64,000 nt of DNA, from positions 682,001 through 746,000 of the forward strand of contig NZ_SOCP01000003.1 in the NCBI RefSeq assembly GCF_004364325.1, given 5' to 3'. Source of the stretch: Actinophytocola oryzae (GTDB lineage: Bacteria > Actinomycetota > Actinomycetes > Mycobacteriales > Pseudonocardiaceae). The notes beneath the pieces were generated by a model that was not told the DNA's origin, did no database searches, and saw only the letters and a program-made list of their open reading frames with translations. Made by a program: the position numbers and the translations under genes. Below, piece after piece: positions 1 through 7,935 of the stretch (position 1 is the stretch's first letter; each line of letters starts with the position of its first letter).

Positions 1-272
1 AGCAGGAACACGTGATCACGCTCGTCCGGGGTCAGCCGCAGTCCTCTGGCGATGGCCGCCACCATCTGCTCCGACGGCTGTGGCCCGTCGCCGCGTTCCA
101 GGCGGGCGAAGTAGTCGGCCGACATGGCGCACAGCTCCGCGACCTCCTCGCGACGCAGCCCGGGAGCACGCCTGCGCTGTCCCCTGCGCAGGCCGACGTC
201 CTCCGGTTGCAGCGCGGCACGCCGAGTGCGCAGGAAGGCGCCGAGAGACGAGCGGTCGAACATGCGGTCCAT
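1..272 (-). CDS. XRE-family transcriptional regulator (MmyB-like), 3' part cut by window edge
   Basis: About 90 N-terminal residues are visible, reading off the left edge. The start is an ATG at 272 (an in-frame GTG lies at 278). The protein begins with MDRMFDRSSLGAFLRTRR and continues through a helix-turn-helix with RREEVAELCAMSADYFARLE and EQMVAAIARGL, the classic XRE DNA-binding fold. Actinobacterial proteins with this N-terminus usually carry a MmyB-type ligand-binding domain afterwards; that part is outside the window, so the subfamily is inferred. It is divergent from the SDR gene at 373, and regulators of this family are commonly paired with the SDR they control. A likely operator (inverted repeat 301-329) lies between them. 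Confidence 0.85.
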   Translation of the reverse strand, partial: MDRMFDRSSLGAFLRTRRAALQPEDVGLRRGQRRRAPGLRREEVAELCAMSADYFARLERGDGPQPSEQMVAAIARGLRLTPDERDHVFL

Positions 273-300
273 GACCACATCATTGGTCACCCGGCACGGC

Positions 301-329
301 GCAGCCACGGTCTGCCAGTCAGTGGCTGC
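301..329. promoter_or_regulatory. Inverted repeat between XRE regulator and SDR gene
   Basis: GCAGCCAC at 301-308 is matched by GTGGCTGC at 322-329 with a 13-nt spacer. It lies between the divergent regulator start (272) and the SDR start (373), which is where a shared operator would be expected. The binding protein is inferred from position only. Confidence 0.4.
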
Positions 330-372
330 GTGTGTCCTTCCTCCCCGACGGCACTCCCCGTTGACTTGCGTC

Positions 373-1233
373 ATGACCAAGTGGACAGCGAACGACATCC
401 CGGACCTGAGCGGCCGGACAGTGGTGATCACCGGCGCGGGCCGTGGCCTCGGGCTGGTCACGGCGAGCGAGCTCGCTCGCGCGGGCGCCCACGTCGTTCT
501 GGGTGTACGTGACACGGACAAGGCCCGCGACGCCGTGGCGGGCCTGCCAGGCGACTTCGACGTCCGGCCGCTCGACGTCGCGGACCTGACGTCGGTGCGT
601 GCCTTCGCGGGCTCGTGGTCGGGTGACCTCGACATCCTGGTCAACAACGCCGGGGTGATGGACATCCCCGCCGCGCGGACCGCCGACGGGCTCGACCTGC
701 AGACCGCGACCAACTACACCGGTCCGTTCGCGCTGACCAACCTGTTGCTCGAGCACGTCACCGACCGGGTCGTGCACGTCACCAGCCAGCTGCACCGCCA
801 GGGCAGGATCGACCTGGCCGACCTCGACTGGCGCACCCGCCAGTACAACGGGATGGGTGCCTACCAGGCGTCGAAGCTCGCCGTCGTCCTGTTCTCCCTC
901 CAGCTGCAGCACCGGCTGACCACCGCGGGGAGCCGGGTTCGCTCGGTGCTCGCCAGCCCGGGCATCGCCCGCACCAGCCTGGCCGCACACTCCCGTTCGA
1001 ACGTCGTCAACCGGTTCACGTTCCTCACCAACGCCCCCGAGCGCGGTGCGCTGTCGGTGCTCTACGCCGCCACACAGGACGTTCCCGGCAACTCCTACGT
1101 CGGGCCGGACGGGCTCGGTGGTCTGCGGGGCGACCCGGCCGTCCGCCGGCAGGGCAAGGCAGGCCTCGACCGGGCGATGGCCCGGCGGCTGTGGGACGCG
1201 ACCGCCGACCTCGTCGCGACGGCGGTCCGCTGA
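373..1233 (+). CDS. Short-chain dehydrogenase/reductase
   Basis: 286 residues. The Rossmann NAD(P)-binding motif TGAGRGLG is near residues 17-24, NNAG follows the fourth strand, and the catalytic Y-x3-K is seen as YQASK. The size and motifs fit a classical SDR that oxidises or reduces an alcohol/ketone with NAD(P)(H) in the cytosol. The substrate cannot be read from sequence; the retinol-dehydrogenase/WWOX-like SDR group is the closest impression. The ATG at 373 is chosen because homology begins right after it; the open frame extends further upstream but crosses the regulator. The divergent XRE gene probably represses it. Confidence 0.85.
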   Translation: MTKWTANDIPDLSGRTVVITGAGRGLGLVTASELARAGAHVVLGVRDTDKARDAVAGLPGDFDVRPLDVADLTSVRAFAGSWSGDLDILVNNAGVMDIPAARTADGLDLQTATNYTGPFALTNLLLEHVTDRVVHVTSQLHRQGRIDLADLDWRTRQYNGMGAYQASKLAVVLFSLQLQHRLTTAGSRVRSVLASPGIARTSLAAHSRSNVVNRFTFLTNAPERGALSVLYAATQDVPGNSYVGPDGLGGLRGDPAVRRQGKAGLDRAMARRLWDATADLVATAVR

Positions 1234-1304
1234 GCCGCCGACACCCGCGTGCCGCGTCGACCTCGGCGTGTCGGGCCGGTGTGCCGCCTGCGACGCGGGC
1301 GAAC

Positions 1305-1321
1305 TGGTCCACAGTGGACCA
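1305..1321. repeat. Palindrome TGGTCCAC-a-GTGGACCA
   Basis: Two 8-bp arms flank a single A. The core TCCACWGTGGA recurs exactly at 15968, 18063, 21379, 25167 and 26784, five times within genes and here between genes, which is far more often than base composition predicts. Function unknown. Confidence 0.6.
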
Positions 1322-1515
1322 CGACGGCCGGGGGCCACGCCCCGACGGAGGCCGGGGATGACCGCCGCTCGTTTCGTTCCGCGGACGTCCTGGCCGCTGA
1401 CATGCGTGACGACACGTCGCATGGTGTGCTGCCCGCCGGCCGGCGGGTGACGAGACTGGTACCAACCGGGACGAACACCCGGGCAGGTGACCCGGACCTC
1501 GTCACCTCACCCAGA

Positions 1516-1554
1516 GAACAGGCTCCTGGTGTCCCCCAGCACCGGAGCCTGTTC
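1516..1554 (-). terminator. Terminator hairpin after the AraC gene
   Basis: GAACAGGCTCC (1516-1526) pairs perfectly with GGAGCCTGTTC (1544-1554), and an inner GGTG/CACC continues the stem with a one-base bulge. It begins six bases after the AraC stop codon on the minus strand and may also stop transcription from the SDR side. Confidence 0.7.
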
Positions 1555-1559
1555 CTCGT

Positions 1560-2537
1560 TCACGGCGCGTCGCGCAGCATGGTCTGGTACGGCGCGCTGC
1601 CGTAGGTCGCGCGGTAGTACCTGGCGAAGCGGCCCGGGTGGTAGAAGCCCCAGCGTGCGGCGATCTCCGTGACCGTGACGCCCGTGGCCGGATCGGCGGC
1701 GAGCAGTTCCTGGTGCGCTCGCCGCAGCCGCACGCTGCGGACGTAACCCATCGGCGTCGTGTCGAGGTGACGGCGGAACGCGTGCTGCACGGCTCGGATG
1801 GTGACGTTCGCCGCCGAGGCCACGTCCGCGACGCTGATGTCCACGTGTGCGGCCTCCTCGACGAACGCGACCGCCCTGCGCAGCGTCGCCGGGTGGGAGT
1901 CCCGCCGGTCGGCTGGCGTGGGATCGGTGAGCGCGGTGCTGGGGAACGCCGCCAGTACCGCGGCGGCCAGCATCCGCCCGGCCGCGCCGTGCACGAGTGG
2001 CTCGCTCATCGCCTCGGGGCGGTCACGGATGGCGCCGGACACGAAGTCGATGGTCGCGTGCAGGTGCGCCACCTGTGCCGGGCCGACGGGCTGCCTGCTC
2101 GCGAACCGGAGCGGCTCCGCACCACGGGTCTGCGCGATCTCCGCCAGCACGGAGAACGGGAGGATCGCCGCCTCGACCGCGCCGTCCCGCAGGCGGGTGC
2201 GGAACGGCCTGCCGTGTTCGGTCAGGTTGCACAGGATCACGTCGCCGTGGCCGAGCCGGAACTCGACGTCCCCGCACCGGTAGCTGAGGTTCGAGTTCCT
2301 CGCCCGGGCGACGAACAACACCGGGGCGGAATCAATCATGAATGTGGTGTCCCGGTTCACGTCGCTGCGGTCGACGGAGAAGCTGTCACCCGCCAGCCGG
2401 GAGTGTCGGTAGAAGTATCCGTGTCTTTCCACGGCCAGCCGGAACCTGGTGCCGTACATGCAGGTGAGGTATTCTGCCGCGCGTTCTGTGTCGACGGTCT
2501 CGAATAGCAGGTGCCGGGGCGGCGATACCAGCGCCAT
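1560..2537 (-). CDS. AraC-family transcriptional regulator
   Basis: 325 residues. The C-terminal ~100 residues hold two helix-turn-helix units: the first includes ISVADVASAANVTIRAVQHAFRR as one helix pair, and the second has VTEIAARWGFYHPGRFARYYR followed by YGSAPYQTMLR, the AraC signature. The N-terminal ~200 residues resemble the AraC_binding_2 effector domain. The start is set at the ATG at 2537 because AAGGAGT (2543-2549) sits just upstream; the frame is open for 47 further codons with no better signal. It stands alone, convergent with the SDR gene, so its target is unknown. Regulation by a small molecule or acylated ligand is typical of the family but not shown here. Confidence 0.88.
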   Translation of the reverse strand: MALVSPPRHLLFETVDTERAAEYLTCMYGTRFRLAVERHGYFYRHSRLAGDSFSVDRSDVNRDTTFMIDSAPVLFVARARNSNLSYRCGDVEFRLGHGDVILCNLTEHGRPFRTRLRDGAVEAAILPFSVLAEIAQTRGAEPLRFASRQPVGPAQVAHLHATIDFVSGAIRDRPEAMSEPLVHGAAGRMLAAAVLAAFPSTALTDPTPADRRDSHPATLRRAVAFVEEAAHVDISVADVASAANVTIRAVQHAFRRHLDTTPMGYVRSVRLRRAHQELLAADPATGVTVTEIAARWGFYHPGRFARYYRATYGSAPYQTMLRDAP

Positions 2538-2812
2538 CGTCCACTCCTTCGCCACGGCAACGCGTTCCGCATGCAGCTTCCACCGGATCGACCAGAAAAA
2601 GGAGATCCGGCGGGAAACGCCACGCTTTTGGAGGACAATCCGCGGGCGACGGGCGGCGAAAACTTGACACCCAGGCACTGGAATGCCGCGACGACAGGAA
2701 GAGGACTACGGATTTCCGCGCCGGTCGGGCGAGAAGTTGCCATCGGCACTTTGCCCACGCGGTACTGCCGTCCTTTTCGGACACTCGATCCGGCAGGACG
2801 TGACGGAGAACC

Positions 2813-3166
2813 TCAGGCGGGACGCCCGCGTTCCGGCATCGAGGTGTAGTCGGTGAACCCGACCACGTTCCCCCACGGGTCGGCCACCTCCACCGTCCAG
2901 CCGGTGGCGACGCGGAACGGCTCGTCCGCAGTGGACAGTCGTCTCGCGTCGGGGACCTCGAGCCAGACGCGGCCGCCACCTGGCTCCGACTCACTGCGCA
3001 CGAGCAGGCCGGGTGCCTCGGCGCCGAGCCGGAACAACGCGATCTCGCCGTGGCGGAACACGAGCGGCAACCCGAGGCCGGTGTAGAAGTCGACGGCCGT
3101 GTCGAGGTCGCCGACGGCGAAGAGCACGTTGTCCACGCCGAGCACGGCGTCGCCGGGCCGGCTCAC
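2813..3166 (-). CDS. VOC-family (glyoxalase/bleomycin-resistance fold) protein
   Basis: 117 residues, one vicinal-oxygen-chelate module. It begins GVDNVLFAVGDLDTAVDFYTGLGLPLVF and ends with the typical WTVEVADPWGNVVGFTDY strand. Members include glyoxalases, dioxygenases and antibiotic-binding proteins; no substrate or clear metal-ligand set can be assigned here. Its ATG overlaps the stop of the upstream TfoX_C gene (ATGA at 3163-3166), so the two are translationally coupled, and both lie downstream of the MarR gene in one operon. Confidence 0.85.
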   Translation of the reverse strand: MSRPGDAVLGVDNVLFAVGDLDTAVDFYTGLGLPLVFRHGEIALFRLGAEAPGLLVRSESEPGGGRVWLEVPDARRLSTADEPFRVATGWTVEVADPWGNVVGFTDYTSMPERGRPA

Positions 3167-3369
3167 CGCGTGGTCCAGCGGACGCCCGCGAGCGCGCCGT
3201 GCAGTGCGCGGGTGGCGTGGACGCAGTCGCGCCTGCCCACCTCAGCCAGCCTGCGCGCCGCCTCCTCCGCTCCCACCTCCCGCAGGGTCTCGACGTCCGT
3301 GACGCCCACCGCGTCGAGGTCCGCCGCCAGTGCCGGGCCGATGTTCGGCAGGCTCCGCAAGTCGGTCAT
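3163..3369 (-). CDS. TfoX C-terminal-domain (helix-hairpin-helix-like) small protein
   Basis: 68 residues starting MTDLRSLPNIGPALAADLD, matching the TfoX_C pattern in which LPNIG-P opens a helical domain related to helix-hairpin-helix folds; GAEEAARRLAEVG is the second conserved block. Stand-alone TfoX_C proteins are common in actinomycetes and their function is not established. The ATG at 3369 is preceded by GAGGAG, a good ribosome site. The gene lies in the +1 frame relative to MarR, whose open frame overlaps its first 128 bases. Its stop overlaps the VOC start. Confidence 0.8.
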   Translation of the reverse strand: MTDLRSLPNIGPALAADLDAVGVTDVETLREVGAEEAARRLAEVGRRDCVHATRALHGALAGVRWTTR

Positions 3370-3802
3370 GGCTGTACTCCTCGAGTCCGAACAACTGGAT
3401 GGCGTCGTCGAAGGCATCCGCCAGACGACGTAGGCGCTCGGGGTCGGCGCCGGTGTGGCGCAGCCGGACCGGACCGGCGAGCGGCGCGTTCTCCGTGAGC
3501 GTGTGGCCGTCCCCGGTCAGCTCGACCACGCGACGTCGCCGGTCCGCCGGGTCGGGGACGAGCGTGACCAGGCCGCGAGCCGCGAGCCGGTCGAGCATCT
3601 GCCCGAGCGTGGCCGGGTGCATGACGAGCCGCTCCCGCAGGTCCGCCAGCCCGACGGCGGGTCCCCACTCCCGGACGAGCCGCAGTACGGCCAGCTGGGC
3701 GCCGGTCACTCCGTGCTCGCGCTCCAGGGCCCGGTTGAACCCGGAGATCGCCTGGTCGAGCCGGGTCCACGCCCGGACTGCGGCCACCGCCTCACTCACC
3801 AC
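3242..3802 (-). CDS. MarR-family transcriptional regulator with an overlapping C-terminal extension
   Basis: 186 residues from a GTG at 3802 (GTG GTG AGT). Residues ~1-143 form a complete MarR winged helix: VTGAQLAVLRLVREWG, recognition helix LVMHPATLGQMLDRLAARGL and the wing with DPADRRRRVVELT. A normal MarR protein would end about here. Instead the frame stays open for roughly 40 further Gly/Arg-rich residues that overlap the TfoX_C gene in another frame. This tail looks like out-of-frame translation, so it is either a true long overlap or the result of a small indel. A palindrome at 3811-3823, just upstream of the start, is a likely autoregulatory operator. Confidence 0.8.
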   Translation of the reverse strand: MVSEAVAAVRAWTRLDQAISGFNRALEREHGVTGAQLAVLRLVREWGPAVGLADLRERLVMHPATLGQMLDRLAARGLVTLVPDPADRRRRVVELTGDGHTLTENAPLAGPVRLRHTGADPERLRRLADAFDDAIQLFGLEEYSHDRLAEPAEHRPGTGGGPRRGGRHGRRDPAGGGSGGGGAQAG

Positions 3803-3810
3803 GCAGTTAT

Positions 3811-3823
3811 TATGTGGTACATA
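3811..3823. promoter_or_regulatory. Palindromic operator upstream of MarR
   Basis: TATGT-GGT-ACATA, a perfect 5-bp inverted repeat with a 3-bp centre, ends nine bases before the MarR start codon. MarR proteins typically bind such sites over their own promoters; the assignment rests on position and symmetry. Confidence 0.5.
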
Positions 3824-3838
3824 GCATCCGGGCGCCAG

Positions 3839-4201
3839 TTACCGGCGCGCGTCGTACTCCTCCCGCGCCGCCTCGACCGCGGGCAGGTTCACCGACCACG
3901 CCGACAGGCTCGCGAACAGCGGTCCGAGGCTGCGGCCAAGCTCGCTGATCTCGTACTCGACACGCGGCGGCACCTCGGCGTGGTAGGTCCGGACCACCAG
4001 CCCGTCCCGTTCCAGCTGACGCAGGCGCTGTGTCAGGACCTTCGGCGTGATCGTCGAGATGCGCCCGGCCAGCTCGACGAAGCGCTGGCGGCCGTACTCA
4101 CTGAGCGCCCACAGGATCGGCGTCGTCCAGCGGCTGAACACGATGTCCACCACCGGCGCGATCGGGCAGGCCTGCTCGGGAGTGGTCCCGGTCACCTTCA
4201 T
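3839..4201 (-). CDS. HxlR-family transcriptional regulator
   Basis: 120 residues, the full length of a one-domain HxlR protein. It shows CPIAPVVDIVFSRWTTPILWAL near the N-terminus (the conserved Cys at residue 12), FVELAGRISTITPKVLTQRLRQLERDGLVVR as the winged helix and VEYEISELGRSL after it. Many HxlR proteins sense redox or electrophilic stress through the N-terminal Cys. It is divergent from the NmrA-like gene at 4291, with overlapping palindromes at 4225-4251 between them. HxlR/NmrA-like pairs are frequent, so it probably represses that gene and itself. Confidence 0.9.
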   Translation of the reverse strand: MKVTGTTPEQACPIAPVVDIVFSRWTTPILWALSEYGRQRFVELAGRISTITPKVLTQRLRQLERDGLVVRTYHAEVPPRVEYEISELGRSLGPLFASLSAWSVNLPAVEAAREEYDARR

Positions 4202-4224
4202 GGCGTGAACCCATTACTTTCCTC

Positions 4225-4251
4225 TAGGTACCTACTATCCGCTCGATAGTA
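4225..4251. promoter_or_regulatory. Adjoining palindromes in the HxlR/NmrA-like divergent promoter
   Basis: TAGGTACCTA (4225-4234) is a perfect palindrome. It abuts TACTATC-cgctc-GATAGTA (4233-4251), a 7-bp inverted repeat. Both lie between the starts at 4201 and 4291, as expected for an HxlR operator controlling both directions. Confidence 0.6.
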
Positions 4252-4290
4252 ACGTCGCCGCGACTTCATCGGACAGAGAGCGAGCAGCAC

Positions 4291-5103
4291 ATGATCGTGG
4301 TGACCGGGGCGACCGGGAACGTCGGCCGTCCACTCGTACAGGCACTACTCGACGCCGGGTCGGACGTCACGGCGGTGTCGCGGCGGATCGACACCGCCCC
4401 CGAGGGTGCGCGGCACGTCCGCGCCGACCTGACCGACCCGGCGAGCCTCGTCCCCGTCCTCACCGGCGCGTCCGCCGTCTTCCTCCTCACCTCGGGCGAG
4501 TTCCTCGCGGCGGGCGACCCGGAGAAGGTCGTGGACGTCATCGCGGAGAGCGGGGTCCGGCGCGTCGTGCTGCTGTCGTCGCAGGGGGTGGGCACCGGCA
4601 GGCACGCACCGGCGACGGAACAGGCGGTCGCGCGGCTCGACGCGACGATCCTGCGGGCGGGCGGCTTCCACACCAACGCACTGCGGTGGGCGGAACAGGT
4701 CAGGACGGCACGCACGGTGGCGGCGCCCTTCGCGGACGTCGCGCTGCCGACCGTCGACCCTGCCGACATCGCAGCGGTGGCCGCCGCCACGCTCCGCGAG
4801 GACGGACATGCCGGGCAGACCTACGTGCTCACCGGTCCCGAGGCGGTCTCACCACGTGCGCAGGCGGACGCGATCGGCGACGCGATCGGCGAGCCCGTGC
4901 GATTCGTGGAGCTGACCGCCGGGCAGGCGAGGGAGGGGATGCTGCGCTTCATGCCGGCACCGGTCGTGGACGCGACACTCGACATCCTCGGCTCGCCACT
5001 GCCCGCCGAGCAGCGCGTGAGCGACGACGTGCCACGGACACTGGGCCGTTCGGCGGTGAGTTTCGGCGAATGGGCGAGGCGAAACGCCCTGCTCTTCAAG
5101 TAG
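4291..5103 (+). CDS. NmrA-like NAD(P)-binding protein (atypical SDR)
   Basis: 270 residues. It starts MIVVTGATGNVGRPLVQALL, the G-x-x-G-x-x-G Rossmann motif of atypical SDRs (NmrA/QOR2-like, SDR_a5). Further family marks are LLSSQGVG in the middle and ILRAGGFHTNAL. These proteins bind NAD(P) and act as quinone reductases, isomerases or redox sensors; the catalytic Tyr/Lys pair of classical SDRs is not evident. A weak GAGCGAGC lies before the ATG. It is the probable target of the divergent HxlR regulator. I would call it a possible NAD(P)H:quinone oxidoreductase with low certainty. Confidence 0.85.
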   Translation: MIVVTGATGNVGRPLVQALLDAGSDVTAVSRRIDTAPEGARHVRADLTDPASLVPVLTGASAVFLLTSGEFLAAGDPEKVVDVIAESGVRRVVLLSSQGVGTGRHAPATEQAVARLDATILRAGGFHTNALRWAEQVRTARTVAAPFADVALPTVDPADIAAVAAATLREDGHAGQTYVLTGPEAVSPRAQADAIGDAIGEPVRFVELTAGQAREGMLRFMPAPVVDATLDILGSPLPAEQRVSDDVPRTLGRSAVSFGEWARRNALLFK

Positions 5104-5115
5104 TTTCGAACGGCG

Positions 5116-5133
5116 GTCGGCCGGGTAGCCGAC
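5116..5133 (+). terminator. Weak hairpin after the NmrA-like gene
   Basis: GTCGGC (5116-5121) pairs with GCCGAC (5128-5133) around a six-base loop, 12 bases after the stop codon. There is no T tract, so termination is only likely. Confidence 0.35.
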
Positions 5134-5163
5134 TGCGTCCACGTTCGAGGGGAGCGTTCGACA

Positions 5164-5346
5164 ATGCCCACCAAGGAAGTCGACTACCAACTCACCAACT
5201 TCGACCTCAGCGGGGACCAGCGGCGGCGTGCGGTCGTCGCCGTCGCCTCCGCGGCCACCGACGCCCGCGACTGCGCGGAACTGCTCGACATGCTGGGCCT
5301 GGACCCTTCGGAAGCGGTGCCGACGGTCCCCGCACCACGCGGGTGA
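5164..5346 (+). CDS. Small conserved-looking protein of unknown function
   Basis: 60 residues, beginning MPTKEVDYQLTNFDLSG and continuing with a helix rich in Arg and Ala that contains DARDCAELLDMLGLDP. GAGGGG lies nine bases before the ATG and codon use is strongly GC3-biased, which supports a real gene. It is acidic overall, has no signal peptide or membrane segment and would be cytosolic. It sits alone between the NmrA-like gene and the kinase. I recognise no family. Confidence 0.65.
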   Translation: MPTKEVDYQLTNFDLSGDQRRRAVVAVASAATDARDCAELLDMLGLDPSEAVPTVPAPRG

Positions 5347-5401
5347 GGGTGGTCCCCCGCTCGCGTGCTATTCCTAGGGTGGAGCGGCGAAACGGGGGCC
5401 A

Positions 5402-6985
5402 ATGAGCGAGGAACGGATCATCGCGGGCAGGTACCGGTTGCGAGAGCGGCTGGGCAGCGGTGGCATGGGCACCGTGTGGCGTGCGTTCGACGAACGGTTG
5501 CGCCGCACGGTCGCCGTGAAACAGGTTGACGTGCCTGGTGGTCTGACCGGTGAACAGAACGAGGAGCTGGTCCGCCGCACGATGCGGGAGGGCCGCATCG
5601 CCGCCCGGCTGCAACATCCCCAGCTCATCACCGTGTTCGACGTGGTCGAGGACGGCGGCCGGCCGTACCTGATCATGGAGCACTTCCCGTCGAAGAGCCT
5701 GGACACCCTTGGCACGCTGTCGGTCACCGAGGCGGCCAGGATCGGCGCCGAGGCCGCCGACGCGCTGGCCGCCGCACACGAGTCCGGCGTGGTGCACCGG
5801 GACGTCAAGCCGGCCAACATCCTCGTCGGCGAGGACGGCGCGGTGAAGATCACCGACTTCGGCGTCTCCCGCGTCGTCGAGGACCTGACCGCGACGATGA
5901 CCGGCATGTTCGCCGGCACCCCCGCCTACCTGGCGCCCGAGGTCGCGAAGGGCGGGCAGGCGTCGTTCGCGTCGGACGTGTACTCGTTGGGCGCCACCAT
6001 CTACGCGGTGGTCGAGGGCAGCCCGCCCTCCGGCGAGAGCGCCAACCCGATGGGGCTGCTCTACCGCGTGGCCAACGGCGAGATCAACAAGCCGGTCCAC
6101 GCCGGGCCGCTCACGGTCACCCTGATGTGGCTGCTCAGCACCGATCCCGACGACCGCCCCACCATGGCGGAGGCGGGCAGGACCCTGGCCACCGCGGCGA
6201 CGGCGTCCGAGAAGAAGCCTGCCCCGGCAGCGGCGGCACCTGTGGTGGCGGAGGCACCCGAGGCTCCCGCCGAGCCCCCGAAGGCCGCCGAGGAGCCGAG
6301 CCCCGAACCCCTCGCCGAGCCCGTCGCCGAGCGCGAGCCGCTCATGACGCCTCCCCCGCCCGCCGCGCCGGCGCAGCCCGCCACCGGGACGTCGCCGACC
6401 ACACGCAGGCGCATCGCGATCGGTGCGGGGCTCGCGGCGGTGGCCGTGATCGCCGCGCTGGTCACCATGTTCCTGCGCCCCGACGACCAGGCGAAGGCAG
6501 GCGACCAGCCCGCGCGGCACACCGCCTCGGAGTCCTCCGCGGCTCCGGCGGGCACGCCGTCGTCGGACGCCGACACCCCGACGACGACCACCACGACGAC
6601 CACCACGAACCCGCCAGGGCAACAACAGGAGCAGCCCCAGCCGCCCGCGGGTGGCGGCCCGCAGGCAGCCACGCCCACGGCCGCGGTCACCGACTACTAC
6701 GCACTCATGCCGGGCGACCTGGACACCGCCTGGACACGTCTCTCGGCGAAGTTCCAGGTCTCGCCTGCCCGCAGCAGGAGCTACTACCAGCAGTTCTGGG
6801 GCGAGATAGCCTCGGTCCAGGTGTCCGAGGTGTCGCAGGTCGGCGCCAACGCCGTCGAGGTCACGGTCCTGTACGACTACAAGGACGGCCACCGGATCAG
6901 GGAGCGGCACCACTACACGCTCGTCAACCAGAACGGGACGTGGTTGCTCGACACCGTGAAGGTCCTCAGCAGCTCACCGGCCTAG
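5402..6985 (+). CDS. PknB-type membrane serine/threonine protein kinase
   Basis: 527 residues. Kinase domain ~9-265: glycine loop GSGGMG (18-23), ATP-anchoring Lys40 in VAVK, catalytic HRDVKPAN with Asp134 and Asn139, DFG Asp152 and APE at 178-180. An Ala/Pro/Glu-rich juxtamembrane stretch follows (~265-335), then one membrane segment (~338-358), a Thr-rich linker and a ~100-residue external domain (430-527) with [17 protein letters not shown], an NTF2/SnoaL-like look. The topology is that of actinobacterial PknB kinases, with a cytoplasmic kinase and an extracellular sensor, but there are no PASTA repeats, so the signal is unknown. It appears monocistronic; no cognate phosphatase is adjacent. 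Confidence 0.93.
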   Translation: MSEERIIAGRYRLRERLGSGGMGTVWRAFDERLRRTVAVKQVDVPGGLTGEQNEELVRRTMREGRIAARLQHPQLITVFDVVEDGGRPYLIMEHFPSKSLDTLGTLSVTEAARIGAEAADALAAAHESGVVHRDVKPANILVGEDGAVKITDFGVSRVVEDLTATMTGMFAGTPAYLAPEVAKGGQASFASDVYSLGATIYAVVEGSPPSGESANPMGLLYRVANGEINKPVHAGPLTVTLMWLLSTDPDDRPTMAEAGRTLATAATASEKKPAPAAAAPVVAEAPEAPAEPPKAAEEPSPEPLAEPVAEREPLMTPPPPAAPAQPATGTSPTTRRRIAIGAGLAAVAVIAALVTMFLRPDDQAKAGDQPARHTASESSAAPAGTPSSDADTPTTTTTTTTTNPPGQQQEQPQPPAGGGPQAATPTAAVTDYYALMPGDLDTAWTRLSAKFQVSPARSRSYYQQFWGEIASVQVSEVSQVGANAVEVTVLYDYKDGHRIRERHHYTLVNQNGTWLLDTVKVLSSSPA

Positions 6986-7049
6986 TCCGACCGGGTGACC
7001 GCGTGCGCTAGCCTCTCGATCTTGTCGAACCACGTGTGAGGATCCGCCG

Positions 7050-7895
7050 ATGACCGCAGGACCGACGTCGCCGAGCCAGGTGCCGGTCGGCGTGGACCCG
7101 AACCGCCCGAGCATCGCACGCGTGTACGGCGGTTTCCTCGGTGGCAAGGACCTGTACGAGGTCGATCGCCAGGTCATGACGAAGATCAGCGACGCGGTGC
7201 CGGAGGCGGTAGACATCGCCAGGGGCAACCGGGGTTTCCTCAACCGCGCCTGCCGCTTCCTCGTACAGACGCGGATCGACCAGTTCCTCGACTGCGGGTC
7301 CGGCCTGCCGACCGCGGAGAACACCCACCAGATCGTCCAGCGGTTCAACGACGAGGCCCGCGTGGTCTACGTCGACAACGACCCCGTGGTGCTCGCGCAC
7401 GGCAGGGCGCTGCTGGAGGACAACTTCCGCGTCCGCATGGTCGGCGCGGACATCTTCCAGCCTGCCACGGTGCTGGAGAACGACGTCGTCCGAGCGAACC
7501 TCGACTTCACGCGCCCGATGGTCTTGCTGCAGGTCGGCACGATGCACCACGTCGAGGGCGACCACGCGCCGGAGATCATGCGGGAGTACGTCGACGCGCT
7601 CCCGTCCGGCAGCTACGTGGTGTTCTCGCACTTCTTCGACCCGCAGACCCCCGAGCTGTCCGCCATCGCCAGGAAGATCGAGAACGTCCTGGTGAACGGG
7701 CCGATGGGTGCCGGCCGGTTCCGCACCCGCGACGAGATCATGGGCATGCTCGACGGGCTGGAGCTGATCAAGCCCAACGCCCAGGCCGATCCCGGCCTCG
7801 CCGTGTGCGACGAGTGGTGGCAGGACGGCCCGCGCCTGACCCCGCTCAGCGACGCGGCACGCTGCATCGTCGGCGGCGTCGGCCGCAAGCCCTAG
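7050..7895 (+). CDS. DUF574-type S-adenosylmethionine-dependent methyltransferase
   Basis: 281 residues of the actinobacteria-specific Methyltransf_19 (DUF574) family. The hallmark N-terminus PSIARVYGGFLGGKDLYEVDR is present, followed by RGNRGFLNRACRFLV, the SAM site FLDCGSGLPTAENTH and VVYVDNDPVVLAHGRALL. A Rossmann methyltransferase fold is certain; the acceptor substrate is not known for the family, which is highly expanded in Streptomyces and Pseudonocardiaceae. A GAGGATCC ribosome site lies before the ATG. It follows the kinase gene by 64 bases and is convergent with the PaaX gene. Confidence 0.92.
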   Translation: MTAGPTSPSQVPVGVDPNRPSIARVYGGFLGGKDLYEVDRQVMTKISDAVPEAVDIARGNRGFLNRACRFLVQTRIDQFLDCGSGLPTAENTHQIVQRFNDEARVVYVDNDPVVLAHGRALLEDNFRVRMVGADIFQPATVLENDVVRANLDFTRPMVLLQVGTMHHVEGDHAPEIMREYVDALPSGSYVVFSHFFDPQTPELSAIARKIENVLVNGPMGAGRFRTRDEIMGMLDGLELIKPNAQADPGLAVCDEWWQDGPRLTPLSDAARCIVGGVGRKP

Positions 7896-7935
7896 GCCGA
7901 GCCCCACCAGTGACCGCCCTCGAACGGAGGCGACG

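Larger units (their letters stand above)
1234..1559. other. Intergenic stretch without a convincing gene
   Basis: About 326 bases between the SDR and the convergent AraC gene. Reading frames here have no recognisable domain. It contains a 17-bp near-perfect palindrome (1305-1321) and the terminator hairpin at 1516-1554; I see nothing else. Confidence 0.6.

Noticed and set aside
3242-3369. Programmed +1 frameshift fusing MarR to TfoX_C
   Set aside because: No slippery sequence seen and TfoX_C has its own ribosome site and ATG; kept only as a possibility.
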